Source: Planctomycetales bacterium
GTDB taxonomy: Bacteria > Planctomycetota > SBBH01
Assembly (NCBI GenBank): GCA_005239795.1
Contig: SBBH01000244.1
Span: 1-22,055 of the forward strand
Direction of reading: 5' to 3'
Length of the DNA stretch: 22,055 bases
The translations under genes and the position numbers were made by a program. The notes under the pieces were generated by a model. That model had not been told where the DNA came from. It saw nothing but the letters and a program-made list of their open reading frames with translations, and did not search any database. Numbering within the stretch: the stretch's first letter is position 1; the number at the start of each line of letters is the position of its first letter. This document shows, in pieces, positions 1 through 7,016 of the stretch.

Positions 1-404
1 CCCACCCCCTGCCCCAAGGGGCCGGTCGTGACTTCGATCCCTGGCGTCAGGCCATGTTCAGGGTGCCCCGGTGTCTTGCTTCCCCACTGACGGAATCTTT
101 TGATCTCCTCGAGCGAAATGTCGTACCCGGACAGATGCAGAAGGCCGTAGAGGAGCATGCTCCCGTGGCCGGCTGACAGGACGAACCGATCTCGTCCTAA
201 CCATTGTGGATCCTGGGGGTTGTACGCAAGGTGCTCGAGCCATAGGATGCAGGCGAAGTCGGCGGTCCCCATCGGCATGCCGGGGTGCCCCGACTGGGCT
301 TGCTCGACCGCGTCGACTGCCAGCATCTGGACGGTCTTTATGGCCAGAGTCAGGGCTTTATGGGAAGGGGGCAAGGGGGTTAGAGGGGGCCCCATTTTCG
401 ACAT
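1..404 (-). CDS. tkt: Transketolase, N-terminal part (runs off left edge)
   Basis: Transketolase moves two-carbon ketol units between sugar phosphates with thiamine diphosphate, in the pentose phosphate pathway (cytosol). Reading the minus strand from the ATG at 404-402 gives an uninterrupted 134-codon frame that leaves the window. It contains the family's N-terminal motifs in order: SGHPGMPMG (about residue 38), SAGHGSMLLYGLLHLSGY (about residues 79-96), TPGHPE and GPLGQGVG. These are the thiamine diphosphate and substrate loops of the pyrophosphate-binding domain. A second in-frame ATG lies at 395-393; neither start has a clear Shine-Dalgarno sequence. The upstream bases on the coding strand read CCTCCT, the opposite of one. 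With the predicted promoter the 5' leader would be very short. The gene is divergent from nrdJ. Identity is secure; whether the gene is full-length or split cannot be seen. Confidence 0.93.
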   Translation of the reverse strand, partial: MSKMGPPLTPLPPSHKALTLAIKTVQMLAVDAVEQAQSGHPGMPMGTADFACILWLEHLAYNPQDPQWLGRDRFVLSAGHGSMLLYGLLHLSGYDISLEEIKRFRQWGSKTPGHPEHGLTPGIEVTTGPLGQGV

Positions 405-427
405 GGCGGATGACACAGGAGGGGGGT

Positions 428-456
428 GGTGTACTGGCTCAGGCAACGGCTGTCAA
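428..456 (-). promoter_or_regulatory. Sigma70-like promoter for transketolase
   Basis: On the minus strand there is a perfect -35 TTGACA (456-451), a 17-bp spacer and TACACC (433-428) as -10. Transcription would start near 421, leaving about 17 nt before the ATG at 404. Seen in sequence; activity is inferred. Confidence 0.5.
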
Positions 457-503
457 GCCCCACGTTTTTTTCAAGAAAGCGCGATAAAATTTTAAGTTTT
501 TTC

Positions 504-531
504 TTGACGATACCGATACCTTGTATAGACT
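504..531 (+). promoter_or_regulatory. Candidate promoter for nrdJ
   Basis: TTGACG at 504-509 is a good -35. The -10 is either TAGACT (526-531, 16-bp spacer) or TATAGA (524-529, 14-bp spacer). An A/T-tract stretch just upstream (about 484-503) resembles an UP element. The candidate NrdR boxes overlap and follow the -10 region, a position suited to repression. Confidence 0.45.
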
Positions 532-558
532 CCCTCAGAATTCCACAATATCTAGTGT
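511..558 (+). promoter_or_regulatory. Candidate NrdR operator (one good box, one weak box)
   Basis: CCACAATATCTAGTGT at 543-558 matches the NrdR-box consensus ACACWATATATWGTGT at 14 of 16 positions. A weak second half-match at 511-526 (ending TTGTAT, about 9 of 16) begins exactly 32 bp upstream, close to the three-helical-turn spacing usual for paired NrdR boxes. NrdR is the ATP/dATP-sensing repressor of ribonucleotide reductase genes, and the next gene is a ribonucleotide reductase. The box match is seen; regulation is inferred. No nrdR gene lies in the window. Confidence 0.6.
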
Positions 559-591
559 CTAGTGATCTAGGATCGTGAAAGGGGGCGGGGC

Positions 592-3465
592 ATGAAGACC
601 GGGATCCAGGAAGGAAACCAAGGGATGGAGACCCAGACGCCGGGCGCCCGGATCAGCGCGCCGTCGCGGCCGCATCCTAGGGGGCTGAAAATCATCCGGT
701 ACTTTACCAAGGCCGGCGTTCATCCCTACAACGAGATCACCTGGGAGAAGCGCACCGCCCAAATCGTCAACGATAATGGAGAGGTGATCTTCGAACAGAA
801 AGATGTCGAGGTTCCCGCCTCCTGGACTCAGCTGGCCGTCAACGTGGTGGTTTCCAAGTATTTCAAGGGGGCCGTCGACCGCCCCGGCCGCGAAACCAGC
901 GTCAAACAGCTCATCAATCGCGTCGCCTTGACGATCGCCAAGTGGGGCCGCCGGCAGGGATATTTTGTCAGCGAAGACGACGCAAAGGCGTTCGAGGAAG
1001 AACTTATCTATCTCCTGGTCCATCAGATGCTGGCCTTCAACAGCCCGGTCTGGTTCAACGTCGGCATCGAGGAGCGTCCCCAGTGCTCCGCCTGTTTCAT
1101 CAATTCGGTCGAGGACACGATGGAGTCGATCTACGCGTTGGCTCGCACCGAGGGGATGCTCTTCAAATGGGGCTCGGGGACCGGCACGAACCTTTCCACC
1201 ATCCGCTCCTCCCGTGAGCGCCTCTCCTCCGGCGGTTGGGCGTCAGGCCCAGTCTCCTTCATGAAGGGGTACGACGCCTTCGCCGGCGTCATCAAATCGG
1301 GCGGCAAGACCCGCCGCGCCGCCAAGATGGTGATCCTGAACGCGGACCACCCGGACATCGTGGAGTTCATCGAGTGCAAGTCCAGCGAGGAAAAGAAGGC
1401 CTGGCACTTGATCGAGGCGGGGTACGACGGCTCCATCAACGGGGAAGCGTACAGCTCTATTTTTTTCCAGAACTCCAACAACAGCGTCCGCGTCACGGAC
1501 GCCTTCATGAACGCCGTGGTCGAGGACGGCGAGTGGCATACGCGCGCCGTGCGCGACGGCTCCGTCGTCGAGACCTACCGCGCTCGCGACATCATGCGCA
1601 AGATCGTCGCCTCGGCCTGGTCCTGCGGCGATCCCGGCCTGCAGTTTGATACCACTATCAACGACTGGCACACGAGCGCCAACACCGGACGGATCAATGC
1701 CTCGAACCCCTGCAGCGAGTACATGTTCCTGGACAACACGGCCTGCAACCTCTCGTCCTTGAACCTGATGAAATTCCGCCGGCCGGACGGCTCCTTTGAC
1801 GTGCGGACCTTCCGGCACGCCGTCCGGATCGCGATCATCGCCCAGGACATGATCGTCGACAACGCGAGCTACCCCACCCCTGCGATCGAGGTCAATTCCT
1901 ACAATTTCCGGCCGCTGGGGTTGGGATATGCCAATCTTGGGGCCTACCTCATGTCGCGCGGCGTCGCCTACGACAACCCTGAAGGGTTCGCGATCTGCGG
2001 CGCGATCACGGCCCTCATGACCGGCGAGGCGTACAACACCTCGGCCGAGATCGCCCGGGAGCTGGGGCCGTTCGCGGGATTTCTAGAGAACAGGGAGCCG
2101 ATGCTACGCGTGATCCACAAACACCGCTCAGCCGTGGACGACATCGATGCCGCCTTGGTCGACGGGGAGCTCCTGCGCGCCGCCCACGAGTCGTGGGATG
2201 AGGCCCTGGAGAACGGCGAGCGACACGGCTACAAGAATTCCCAGGTCACAGTGATCGCCCCCACCGGCACGATCGGGTTCATGATGGATTGCGACACGAC
2301 CGGGATCGAACCCGACATCGCCCTCATCAAGTACAAGAAGCTCGTGGGAGGCGGCCTCTTGAAGATCGTCAACCGCACCGTGCCCGAAGCGCTGCGGGTC
2401 CTGGGGTATTCCGACGGGCAGGTTCAGGCGATCGTCGATTACATCGACCGGGAAGAGACGATCGAGGGGGCTCCTCACTTGAAAGCGGAGCACCTGGGGG
2501 TGTTCGACTGCGCCTTCAAGCCGCACAAGGGGGTTCGGACGATCCACCACATGGGGCATGTCCGGATGATGGCGGCGGCCCAGCCCTTCGTCTCCGGCGC
2601 GATCTCGAAGACGGTCAATATGCCCACAGCGACGTCGCCGGACGACGTCATGCAGACCTACATCGACGCCTGGCGGATGGGCCTGAAAGCGATCGCGATC
2701 TATCGTGACGGATGCAAGCGGAGCCAGCCGTTGAACACCTCGATGGAGTCGGGGGAGTCGAAGGAGGAGACGAAAACGGAAGCCCCCTCCCCTGCCGCCG
2801 GGTCTGTGGAGGCCCCTCCTGCCGCACCTGTCCAGTCTCTGGCGGCAGCGCCAGAAACCGCTGCCCCTGTCCCCGCGGCGCTCCCCCAGCCGTTCCGGCG
2901 CCGCCTCTTAGACGAGCGCAGGTCGATTACGCACAAATTCAGCGTGGCCGGCCACGAGGGGTACATCACGGTCGGGATGTACGAGGACGGCCGCCCCGGC
3001 GAGATCTTCATCACCATGGCCAAGGAGGGCTCGACCGTCTCCGGCCTTATGGATTCGGTGGCGACCCTTACCTCGATCGCCCTTCAATACGGGGTGCCGC
3101 TCGAGGTGCTGGTGAACAAATTCAGCTACACGCGGTTCGAGCCGGCCGGGTTCACTAACAACCCCGCCCTGCCGGCCGCAAAATCAGTGATCGACTACAT
3201 CTTCCGATGGCTCTCCTTAAAATTCATGCCGGCCGACGAGCAGCCGATGGAAGCGGCGGATATCCCCGCCCCGACGCGTGTGGCGGCGCCGCTCCCCTCC
3301 CAGGCGGCGGTGGCTCCTGCGCAGACGGCGAGCGAACGGGTCGAGAAGCGGATCTTTGAGTCTCAGTCCGACTCCCCCGTGTGCCACGAGTGCGGCTCGG
3401 TCATGGTGCGCAGCGGCAGCTGCCACCGTTGCCCGAACTGCGGAGCGACGAGCGGTTGCTCTTAG
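592..3465 (+). CDS. nrdJ: Adenosylcobalamin-dependent (class II) ribonucleotide reductase
   Basis: This 957-residue enzyme reduces ribonucleotides to deoxyribonucleotides using a cobalamin-generated thiyl radical, without oxygen dependence. Visible landmarks: CSACF (C165/C168) followed by a glycine-rich SGTGTN stretch; the thiyl-radical loop NPCSE (N372, C374, E376); the class II signature PTGTIGFMMDCDTTGIEPD; an Ala/Pro-rich linker at about 715-765; a TSCPD-type domain at about 768-880; and a C-terminal zinc-ribbon or redox tail with C931, C934, C944, C947, C950 and C956. The start at 592 follows a purine-rich AAAGGGGGCGGGG; an in-frame ATG at 625, preceded by AGGAAGG, is an alternative. No cobalamin riboswitch is apparent upstream. 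The stop codon TAG lies inside a dispersed repeat shared with the convergent gene. Identity is very secure. Confidence 0.97.
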   Translation: MKTGIQEGNQGMETQTPGARISAPSRPHPRGLKIIRYFTKAGVHPYNEITWEKRTAQIVNDNGEVIFEQKDVEVPASWTQLAVNVVVSKYFKGAVDRPGRETSVKQLINRVALTIAKWGRRQGYFVSEDDAKAFEEELIYLLVHQMLAFNSPVWFNVGIEERPQCSACFINSVEDTMESIYALARTEGMLFKWGSGTGTNLSTIRSSRERLSSGGWASGPVSFMKGYDAFAGVIKSGGKTRRAAKMVILNADHPDIVEFIECKSSEEKKAWHLIEAGYDGSINGEAYSSIFFQNSNNSVRVTDAFMNAVVEDGEWHTRAVRDGSVVETYRARDIMRKIVASAWSCGDPGLQFDTTINDWHTSANTGRINASNPCSEYMFLDNTACNLSSLNLMKFRRPDGSFDVRTFRHAVRIAIIAQDMIVDNASYPTPAIEVNSYNFRPLGLGYANLGAYLMSRGVAYDNPEGFAICGAITALMTGEAYNTSAEIARELGPFAGFLENREPMLRVIHKHRSAVDDIDAALVDGELLRAAHESWDEALENGERHGYKNSQVTVIAPTGTIGFMMDCDTTGIEPDIALIKYKKLVGGGLLKIVNRTVPEALRVLGYSDGQVQAIVDYIDREETIEGAPHLKAEHLGVFDCAFKPHKGVRTIHHMGHVRMMAAAQPFVSGAISKTVNMPTATSPDDVMQTYIDAWRMGLKAIAIYRDGCKRSQPLNTSMESGESKEETKTEAPSPAAGSVEAPPAAPVQSLAAAPETAAPVPAALPQPFRRRLLDERRSITHKFSVAGHEGYITVGMYEDGRPGEIFITMAKEGSTVSGLMDSVATLTSIALQYGVPLEVLVNKFSYTRFEPAGFTNNPALPAAKSVIDYIFRWLSLKFMPADEQPMEAADIPAPTRVAAPLPSQAAVAPAQTASERVEKRIFESQSDSPVCHECGSVMVRSGSCHRCPNCGATSGCS

Positions 3466-3514
3466 GGACCGTTCAGAAATAACTGATTTCAGTTATTCTT
3501 GCACGAATCCTTAT
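3463..3514. repeat. Inverted pair of the dispersed ~25-bp repeat
   Basis: Copy 1 (plus) starts TTAGGGACCG and runs 3463-3486; copy 2 (minus) starts TAAGGATTCG and runs 3513 back to about 3489. Their inner ends form a palindrome with 9-bp arms (AATAACTGA, TT, TCAGTTATT; 3478-3497). Copy 1 supplies the TAG stop of nrdJ and copy 2 supplies the TAA stop of the small membrane gene, so the element fills the whole convergent junction. It could act as a bidirectional transcript end, although neither side has a T-run. Confidence 0.75.
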
Positions 3515-3819
3515 TGCGAGGGGGCCGGCGTCACTTCCTGGACGATGATTTGGATCTGCCCGTCTTTCTCCTCGGCGCGATAGACCTTGCGGTATCCCCC
3601 TTCCACCTTCACGGCGGTGCCGATGGTCTCCCCCGACGGCGAGGAGGCGGTGGCAGGCTTTGGCATCAGATCGAAGGAAAAAGACATGAGCTTGATGACC
3701 GAGACTACGCAGATGAAGAAGAAGATGGCCACAAGAAGATAAGCGGGCCAGGCGCGCCGCGCCCACGGGGGAAAGCGTCTCTCCATGCGGAAGATGGCGC
3801 TCGATAAGGAATTAGGCAT
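3511..3819 (-). CDS. Small single-pass membrane protein, unknown function
   Basis: A 102-residue protein of no family I recognise. It has a basic N-terminal stretch (RMERRFPPWARRAW), then one hydrophobic helix (about residues 25-47, YLLVAIFFFICVVSVIKL). The C-terminal part of about 55 residues is polar and would be periplasmic or cytoplasmic depending on orientation; the positive-inside rule suggests N-in, C-out. The ATG at 3819 is preceded by AGGAG at suitable spacing, and a promoter with a perfect -35 lies upstream, which together support a real gene. It converges on nrdJ and diverges from the radical SAM gene. Its TAA stop is the first codon of a dispersed repeat. Confidence 0.7.
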   Translation of the reverse strand: MPNSLSSAIFRMERRFPPWARRAWPAYLLVAIFFFICVVSVIKLMSFSFDLMPKPATASSPSGETIGTAVKVEGGYRKVYRAEEKDGQIQIIVQEVTPAPSQ

Positions 3820-3847
3820 GGTCTTTCTCCTGTACCGCCTCTAGTGA

Positions 3848-3875
3848 ACCCTACCCGCGGTCGAACACCTGTCAA
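3848..3875 (-). promoter_or_regulatory. Sigma70-like promoter for the small membrane protein gene
   Basis: On the minus strand a perfect TTGACA (3875-3870) is followed after 16 bp by TAGGGT (3853-3848). The start would fall near 3841, about 22 nt before the ATG at 3819 and just ahead of its AGGAG. Confidence 0.45.
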
Positions 3876-3878
3876 CCC

Positions 3879-3908
3879 TTGAATGCCCTCTGCTTCCCTC
3901 GATAGGAT
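3879..3908 (+). promoter_or_regulatory. Weak candidate promoter for the radical SAM gene
   Basis: TTGAAT (3879-3884), an 18-bp spacer and TAGGAT (3903-3908). The predicted start is at or within a base or two of the GTG at 3917, so the message would be leaderless. The same AGGAT could instead be a poor ribosome binding site for an upstream transcript. Confidence 0.28.
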
Positions 3909-3916
3909 CGACAACC

Positions 3917-5110
3917 GTGGAAAGCGATGTGAGGAAAATCCTTGAGGTCCGGCCAAAGCCTGATTTCGCGTCGGTCGACTTCGACAAGGCCCCCTTTATC
4001 GTAATCTGGGAGGTGACGCAAGGGTGCGACCTGGCGTGCGTCCATTGCCGGGCCCAGGCGCGCCCCTGGCGCGATCCCCTGGAGCTTTCGATCGGTGAGG
4101 CCTATAAACTTGTCGATCAAATCCGCGAGTTCGGACACCCCCTCTTCGTCCTGACCGGAGGGGATCCTTTGAAGCGCCCCGACATCTTCGACATCATCCG
4201 CTATGCCGACAAGAAAGGGCTTCGTGTCACCCTGACACCGTCGGCGACGCCGCTCATGACGCGCCAGAAGATCCAGGAGATGAAAGACGCAGGACTGGCG
4301 CGCATGGCGGTGAGCCTTGATGGGCACGGCCAGGCGAGCCACGACGCCTTCCGACGCGTCCCCGGCTCCTACGACTGGACGATCCAGTGCATCCGCCACG
4401 CCCGCGCGATTGACCTCCCGGTGCAGGTCAATACCACCGTCACGCGCCACAACAAGGCGCACGTGCGCGACATCGCCTGGCTTCTCGCGAAAGAGGACAT
4501 CTGTCTCTGGGCGGTTTTTTTCCTGGTCCCTGTCGGCCGCGGAAAAAAAGAGGAGATGTTGGACGCCGCCGAGCACGAGGAGATTTTTAATTTGCTCTAC
4601 GACCTTTCGAAGGAAATGCCCTTCGACATCAAGACCACCGCCGCCCAGCACTACCGACGCGTGGTGATCCAGAGACGCCGCGCCGAAGGACTCATCCAGG
4701 CTCCAGTGCCCGGCGCTTTCGCGATGGAGCCCGGCGGCTGGATCTCCCCTGACTTCCTGACCGGCAAGGCCCGCCCCGCGGCGGACGCCTCCGAGGAGGT
4801 CGGCCGTTCTGTGAAGGGGATCAATGACGCCAATGGATTCGTCTTCATTTCGCACCATGGGGACGTCTGCCCGAGCGGCTTTCTGCCCATCTCGGGCGGG
4901 AATGTTCGCGAAAGATCGCTTGTCGATATCTACCGCAACGCCCCCCTCTTCCGGGAACTGCGCGATTACACGAAGCTTAAGGGGAAGTGTGGCTGGTGCG
5001 ATTTTAGGGATCTCTGCGGCGGCTCGCGTTCGCGCTCCTACAGCGTGACGGGCGACTCTCTGGCCTCGGAGCCCTACTGCGCTTACGATCCACCGACGCC
5101 GTTGCGATAA
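3917..5110 (+). CDS. Radical SAM/SPASM enzyme, haem-synthase-like family
   Basis: A 397-residue radical SAM enzyme. The AdoMet [4Fe-4S] site is CDLACVHC (C37, C41, C44). It is followed by the GGDP motif (TGGDPLKRPD), a PSATPL segment and SLDG. The C-terminal SPASM-type domain has C318 (GDVCPSGF), C358xxC361, C367 and C388, enough for auxiliary iron-sulphur clusters. The pattern APFIVIWEVTQGCDLACVHC and the FFLVPVGRG segment resemble the family that also contains the alternative haem pathway enzyme AhbD, so a porphyrin-side-chain or peptide-modifying reaction is possible. The substrate cannot be read from sequence and no haem or peptide-precursor gene is adjacent. The start is a GTG. The TAA stop is the first codon of a dispersed repeat. 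Confidence 0.85.
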   Translation: MESDVRKILEVRPKPDFASVDFDKAPFIVIWEVTQGCDLACVHCRAQARPWRDPLELSIGEAYKLVDQIREFGHPLFVLTGGDPLKRPDIFDIIRYADKKGLRVTLTPSATPLMTRQKIQEMKDAGLARMAVSLDGHGQASHDAFRRVPGSYDWTIQCIRHARAIDLPVQVNTTVTRHNKAHVRDIAWLLAKEDICLWAVFFLVPVGRGKKEEMLDAAEHEEIFNLLYDLSKEMPFDIKTTAAQHYRRVVIQRRRAEGLIQAPVPGAFAMEPGGWISPDFLTGKARPAADASEEVGRSVKGINDANGFVFISHHGDVCPSGFLPISGGNVRERSLVDIYRNAPLFRELRDYTKLKGKCGWCDFRDLCGGSRSRSYSVTGDSLASEPYCAYDPPTPLR

Positions 5111-5147
5111 GGGGTCGTGCGGAAATAATTTCGCGGAATATTTTTTT
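5108..5147 (+). repeat. Dispersed repeat copy with weak terminator-like end
   Basis: TAAGGGGTCGTGCGGAAATA (from 5108) is a plus-oriented copy whose TAA is the radical SAM stop codon. Its distal half folds into a short imperfect hairpin (GCGgAAAT / ATTTCGC, 5119-5134), followed by a T7 run at 5141-5147. This could be a weak intrinsic terminator for the radical SAM gene. Confidence 0.6.
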
Positions 5148-5153
5148 GTTCCC

Positions 5154-5182
5154 TTGACGGCCCTGAAATCTCGGGCTACTTA
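5154..5182 (+). promoter_or_regulatory. Candidate promoter for a small RNA
   Basis: TTGACG (5154-5159) is followed at 17 bp by TACTTA (5177-5182). The -35 is good and the -10 is poor. The start would fall near 5189, exactly where a long-range stem begins. Confidence 0.35.
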
Positions 5183-5188
5183 GGTTCT

Positions 5189-5405
5189 GGTAGAGAGCGC
5201 ATGGGGAAGGATCCCGGGGAATTAGTCCTCCCTTGCGGCAGAGGCGGTTGGGTTAGAAAAAAGGAAGTTGGGTCGGTCAACCGGTCGTCGAGGTTGTGTG
5301 GGAGTGGAGCCCGGCCCCTTCTGCCAAAGTCGGATCCCGACGTAACCGCGCTCTCGACTTACGGGGAGGGGGGCCTTGAGCCGCCCTCCCCAGCTTCTTT
5401 ACTTT
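5189..5405 (+). ncRNA. Candidate structured small RNA with 6S-like outline
   Basis: This gene-free stretch of about 290 bases has the outline of an RNA gene. The 5' end pairs with the 3' end: GAGAGCGC (5193-5200) is perfectly complementary to GCGCTCTC (5348-5355), extended by G5190-C5358 and T5191-A5357. Inside lie an open region (about 5201-5236 and 5326-5347), a small 3'-side hairpin (GTCGG/CCGAC, 5329-5341) and an apical arm closed by GGCAGA (5237-5242) with TCTGCC (5320-5325). A closing stem, a large bubble with a small 3' hairpin and an apical arm are the layout of 6S RNA, the regulator that binds RNA polymerase. I do not see strongly conserved 6S sequence, so the family is uncertain. 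No SRP RNA, RNase P or tmRNA signature is present. Short frames here show no protein-like features. Confidence 0.4.
5363..5405 (+). terminator. Intrinsic terminator (plus strand)
   Basis: The stem pairs GGGGAGGG, a G mismatch and GGC (5363-5374) with GCC, G and CCCTCCCC (5380-5391). It has 11 pairs, one G-G mismatch and a 5-nt loop. The downstream sequence CTTCTTTACTTTTT is T-rich only in the plus direction. It abuts the 3' end of the minus-strand dehydrogenase gene. Confidence 0.65.
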
Positions 5406-6562
5406 TTAGATTTGCGGCCTCTCAAGCGGGCTGAAACCGCCTCCCCCACGGTGCTCAAGGGGCTAGCCTTCTCGGGGCCCACGAGGTCATAGGTCAGGGT
5501 TTTCCCCTCGAAGAGAAGCTCCACGACCGCGTCCTCGATCGCGTCGCCGGCCAAGCGGAGCGCTTCATCTTTTTTACGCTCGGCGAGCCACCGCAGGCCT
5601 TCGGCCACCGTCAGGATCGTGGCCAAGGGGTTGGCCTTGTCCTGCCCAGCGTGCTTGGGGGCCGAGCCGTGGATCGGCTCGAACATGGCATGCTTCTCGC
5701 CGATATTGCACCCCACGGCCATCCCCATCCCCCCCTGGAGGACCGAGGCCAGATCTGTCACGATGTCGCCAAACATGTTGGTGGTCACGATGACGTTGTA
5801 GTGCTCCGGGCCGGTGATGAGCCATTGCGTGAAGGCATCAACGATAGCGGTCTCCTGCTCGATCTCTGGGTATTGCTTCCCCACCTCGAAGAAGACGCGG
5901 GAGAAGAACTGGCACCCTTTAAGAACATTATCCTTCACCACGCAAGTGACGCGTTTCTTGCCATCGGCCGGAGCGCCACGGGGGCGCTTCCGGGCCAGCT
6001 CGTAGGCGTAGCGGATGACCCGCTCGGCTCCCTCGCGGGTGATGACGCGCGTGTCGATCGCGACCTTTTCCCGGCGCCCCGGCGCCAGGATCCCCCCCAC
6101 GCCGGCGTAAAGCCCCTCGGTGTTCTCGCGCACGAACACCATGTCGACCTTGTCGGCGTCCCAGACCGGCTTGTGGATCCCGTGGATGCGGTGGGAGACG
6201 CCCCTGTAGAGCTTCACCGGTCGGACGTTGGCGTAAAGGTCGAGCCCTGTCCGGAGGCCGATCACCGGACTGTAGCCGGCCATCTTGCCATTTTTCATCA
6301 GGACCGGGCCGGACCCGTTCGGGGAGGGCCACCCGACCGCTCCCAGGAAGATAAGATCCGCCTTCTGGCAGCGCTCCTCCGAACCCTCGGGCCAGTCGCG
6401 GTTGCCGTGCGCTAGGTAATATTCCCCCCCGCAAGGGATCGTTTCGGTCGAGAGGGAGACCCCGAACGTCTCGGCCGCGATCTGGAGGATTTTCTCCCCT
6501 TGCGCCATGACCTCCTTGCCGATGCCGTCTCCAGGAAGAATGACAATGTCATACGCAGACAT
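5399..6562 (-). CDS. Isocitrate/isopropylmalate-family dehydrogenase
   Basis: A 387-residue beta-decarboxylating dehydrogenase that oxidises a malate-type substrate and releases CO2 using NAD(P). Landmarks: GDGIGKEV at the N-terminus; the substrate loop IGLRTGLDLYANVRP; RENTEGLY (145-152, Y152 catalytic); VVKDNVLK (K210 catalytic); metal aspartates D242, D266 and D270 in VDAF and FGDIVTDLAS; and the nucleotide loop EPIHGSAPKHAG. The substrate loop matches neither typical LeuB (LLxLRK) nor typical isocitrate dehydrogenase, so isopropylmalate, isocitrate, homoisocitrate or tartrate remain possible. No leucine or TCA genes are adjacent. The ATG at 6562 has only a weak upstream GGAAAAGA. It is separated from the upstream HU gene by a 94-nt repeat block. 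Confidence 0.85.
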   Translation of the reverse strand: MSAYDIVILPGDGIGKEVMAQGEKILQIAAETFGVSLSTETIPCGGEYYLAHGNRDWPEGSEERCQKADLIFLGAVGWPSPNGSGPVLMKNGKMAGYSPVIGLRTGLDLYANVRPVKLYRGVSHRIHGIHKPVWDADKVDMVFVRENTEGLYAGVGGILAPGRREKVAIDTRVITREGAERVIRYAYELARKRPRGAPADGKKRVTCVVKDNVLKGCQFFSRVFFEVGKQYPEIEQETAIVDAFTQWLITGPEHYNVIVTTNMFGDIVTDLASVLQGGMGMAVGCNIGEKHAMFEPIHGSAPKHAGQDKANPLATILTVAEGLRWLAERKKDEALRLAGDAIEDAVVELLFEGKTLTYDLVGPEKASPLSTVGEAVSARLRGRKSKK

Positions 6563-6577
6563 GGTGGTCTTTTCCGC

Positions 6578-6649
6578 TCAACTTTTTTCGCGCGAATCCT
6601 ATATAAGGGACCGTGCGGAAAAGAGTGAGAAGTAGTTCCGCACAGCTCC
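6578..6649. repeat. Cluster of three dispersed-repeat copies
   Basis: Copy a (minus, about 6602-6578) reads ATAGGATTCGCGCGAAAA. Copy b (plus, about 6603-6626) reads TAAGGGACCGTGCGGAAAA. Copy c (minus, about 6649-6629) reads AGGAGCTGTGCGGAACTA. Copies b and c form a perfect 8-bp stem (GTGCGGAA 6613-6620 with TTCCGCAC 6636-6643) downstream of the HU gene, whose TAG stop lies 6 nt before copy c. Copy a sits in the upstream region of the dehydrogenase gene. Confidence 0.65.
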
Positions 6650-6655
6650 TGAGGG

Positions 6656-6964
6656 CTAGGTTTTCTTTTCCAGAGCCGGGATGACGGCGCCCTTCACGCG
6701 CTCTTCCATGATCTTTCCCGGCTTGAAGGTTACGACGTTGCGGAACCCCAGCTGGACCGATGCCCCTGTACGGGGGTTTCGGGCCTTGCGGGGCTTTCGG
6801 CGTTTCACGCGAAAGACCCCGAAATTCCTGAGTTCGATACGGCCATCGGCGACCAGTGTGTCGATGATGGCGTCAAAGGTTCGCTGAACCACTTTTTTGG
6901 TGTCAACCTTGGTGAGGGCAAACTCTTCGGAAATCTGACGGACGATATCCTTCTTGGTTCTCAT
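6656..6964 (-). CDS. HU/IHF-family DNA-binding protein
   Basis: A 102-residue histone-like protein that bends DNA as a dimer. The start MRTKKDIVRQ aligns with the usual beginning of HU, so I chose the ATG at 6964. A TTG at 7009 would add 15 unlike residues. The helical N-terminal dimer part is followed by the conserved beta-hinge (GRIELRNFGVFRVKRRKPRKARNPRTG, about 42-68, written here as separate motifs GRIELRNFG and RNPRTG) and FKPGK near the C-terminus. The arm is very rich in Lys and Arg. It is the last gene of the long minus-strand run, 52 nt after dapA, and may also have its own promoter. Its ribosome binding site is weak. HU and IHF-subunit roles cannot be separated. Confidence 0.9.
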   Translation of the reverse strand: MRTKKDIVRQISEEFALTKVDTKKVVQRTFDAIIDTLVADGRIELRNFGVFRVKRRKPRKARNPRTGASVQLGFRNVVTFKPGKIMEERVKGAVIPALEKKT

Positions 6965-7016
6965 GAAAAAACCCGAAAAGACTCTAAAGCGAAACCCTCT
7001 TAAAATCAAGCATTTG

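Noticed and set aside
404..592. Cobalamin riboswitch upstream of the B12-dependent reductase
   Set aside because: The gap is too short once the divergent promoters are placed, and I see no B12-box-like conserved sequence.
3872..4858. 328-codon minus-strand open frame
   Set aside because: Antisense to the radical SAM gene, which has intact cysteine motifs.
5111..5399. SRP RNA, RNase P RNA or tmRNA
   Set aside because: The SRP apical motif, the RNase P conserved GAGGAAAGTCC-type region and the tmRNA tRNA-like ends are absent.
5201..5434. 77-codon open frame through the candidate RNA
   Set aside because: It has no ribosome binding site, runs through a terminator hairpin and into the antisense of the dehydrogenase gene, and shows no protein-like features.
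5651..6415. 254-codon plus-strand open frame
   Set aside because: Antisense to the dehydrogenase gene with its complete catalytic set.
6603..6649. Repeat stem after the HU gene as an intrinsic terminator
   Set aside because: There is an 8-bp stem, but no T-run follows in either direction, so it was listed as a repeat only.
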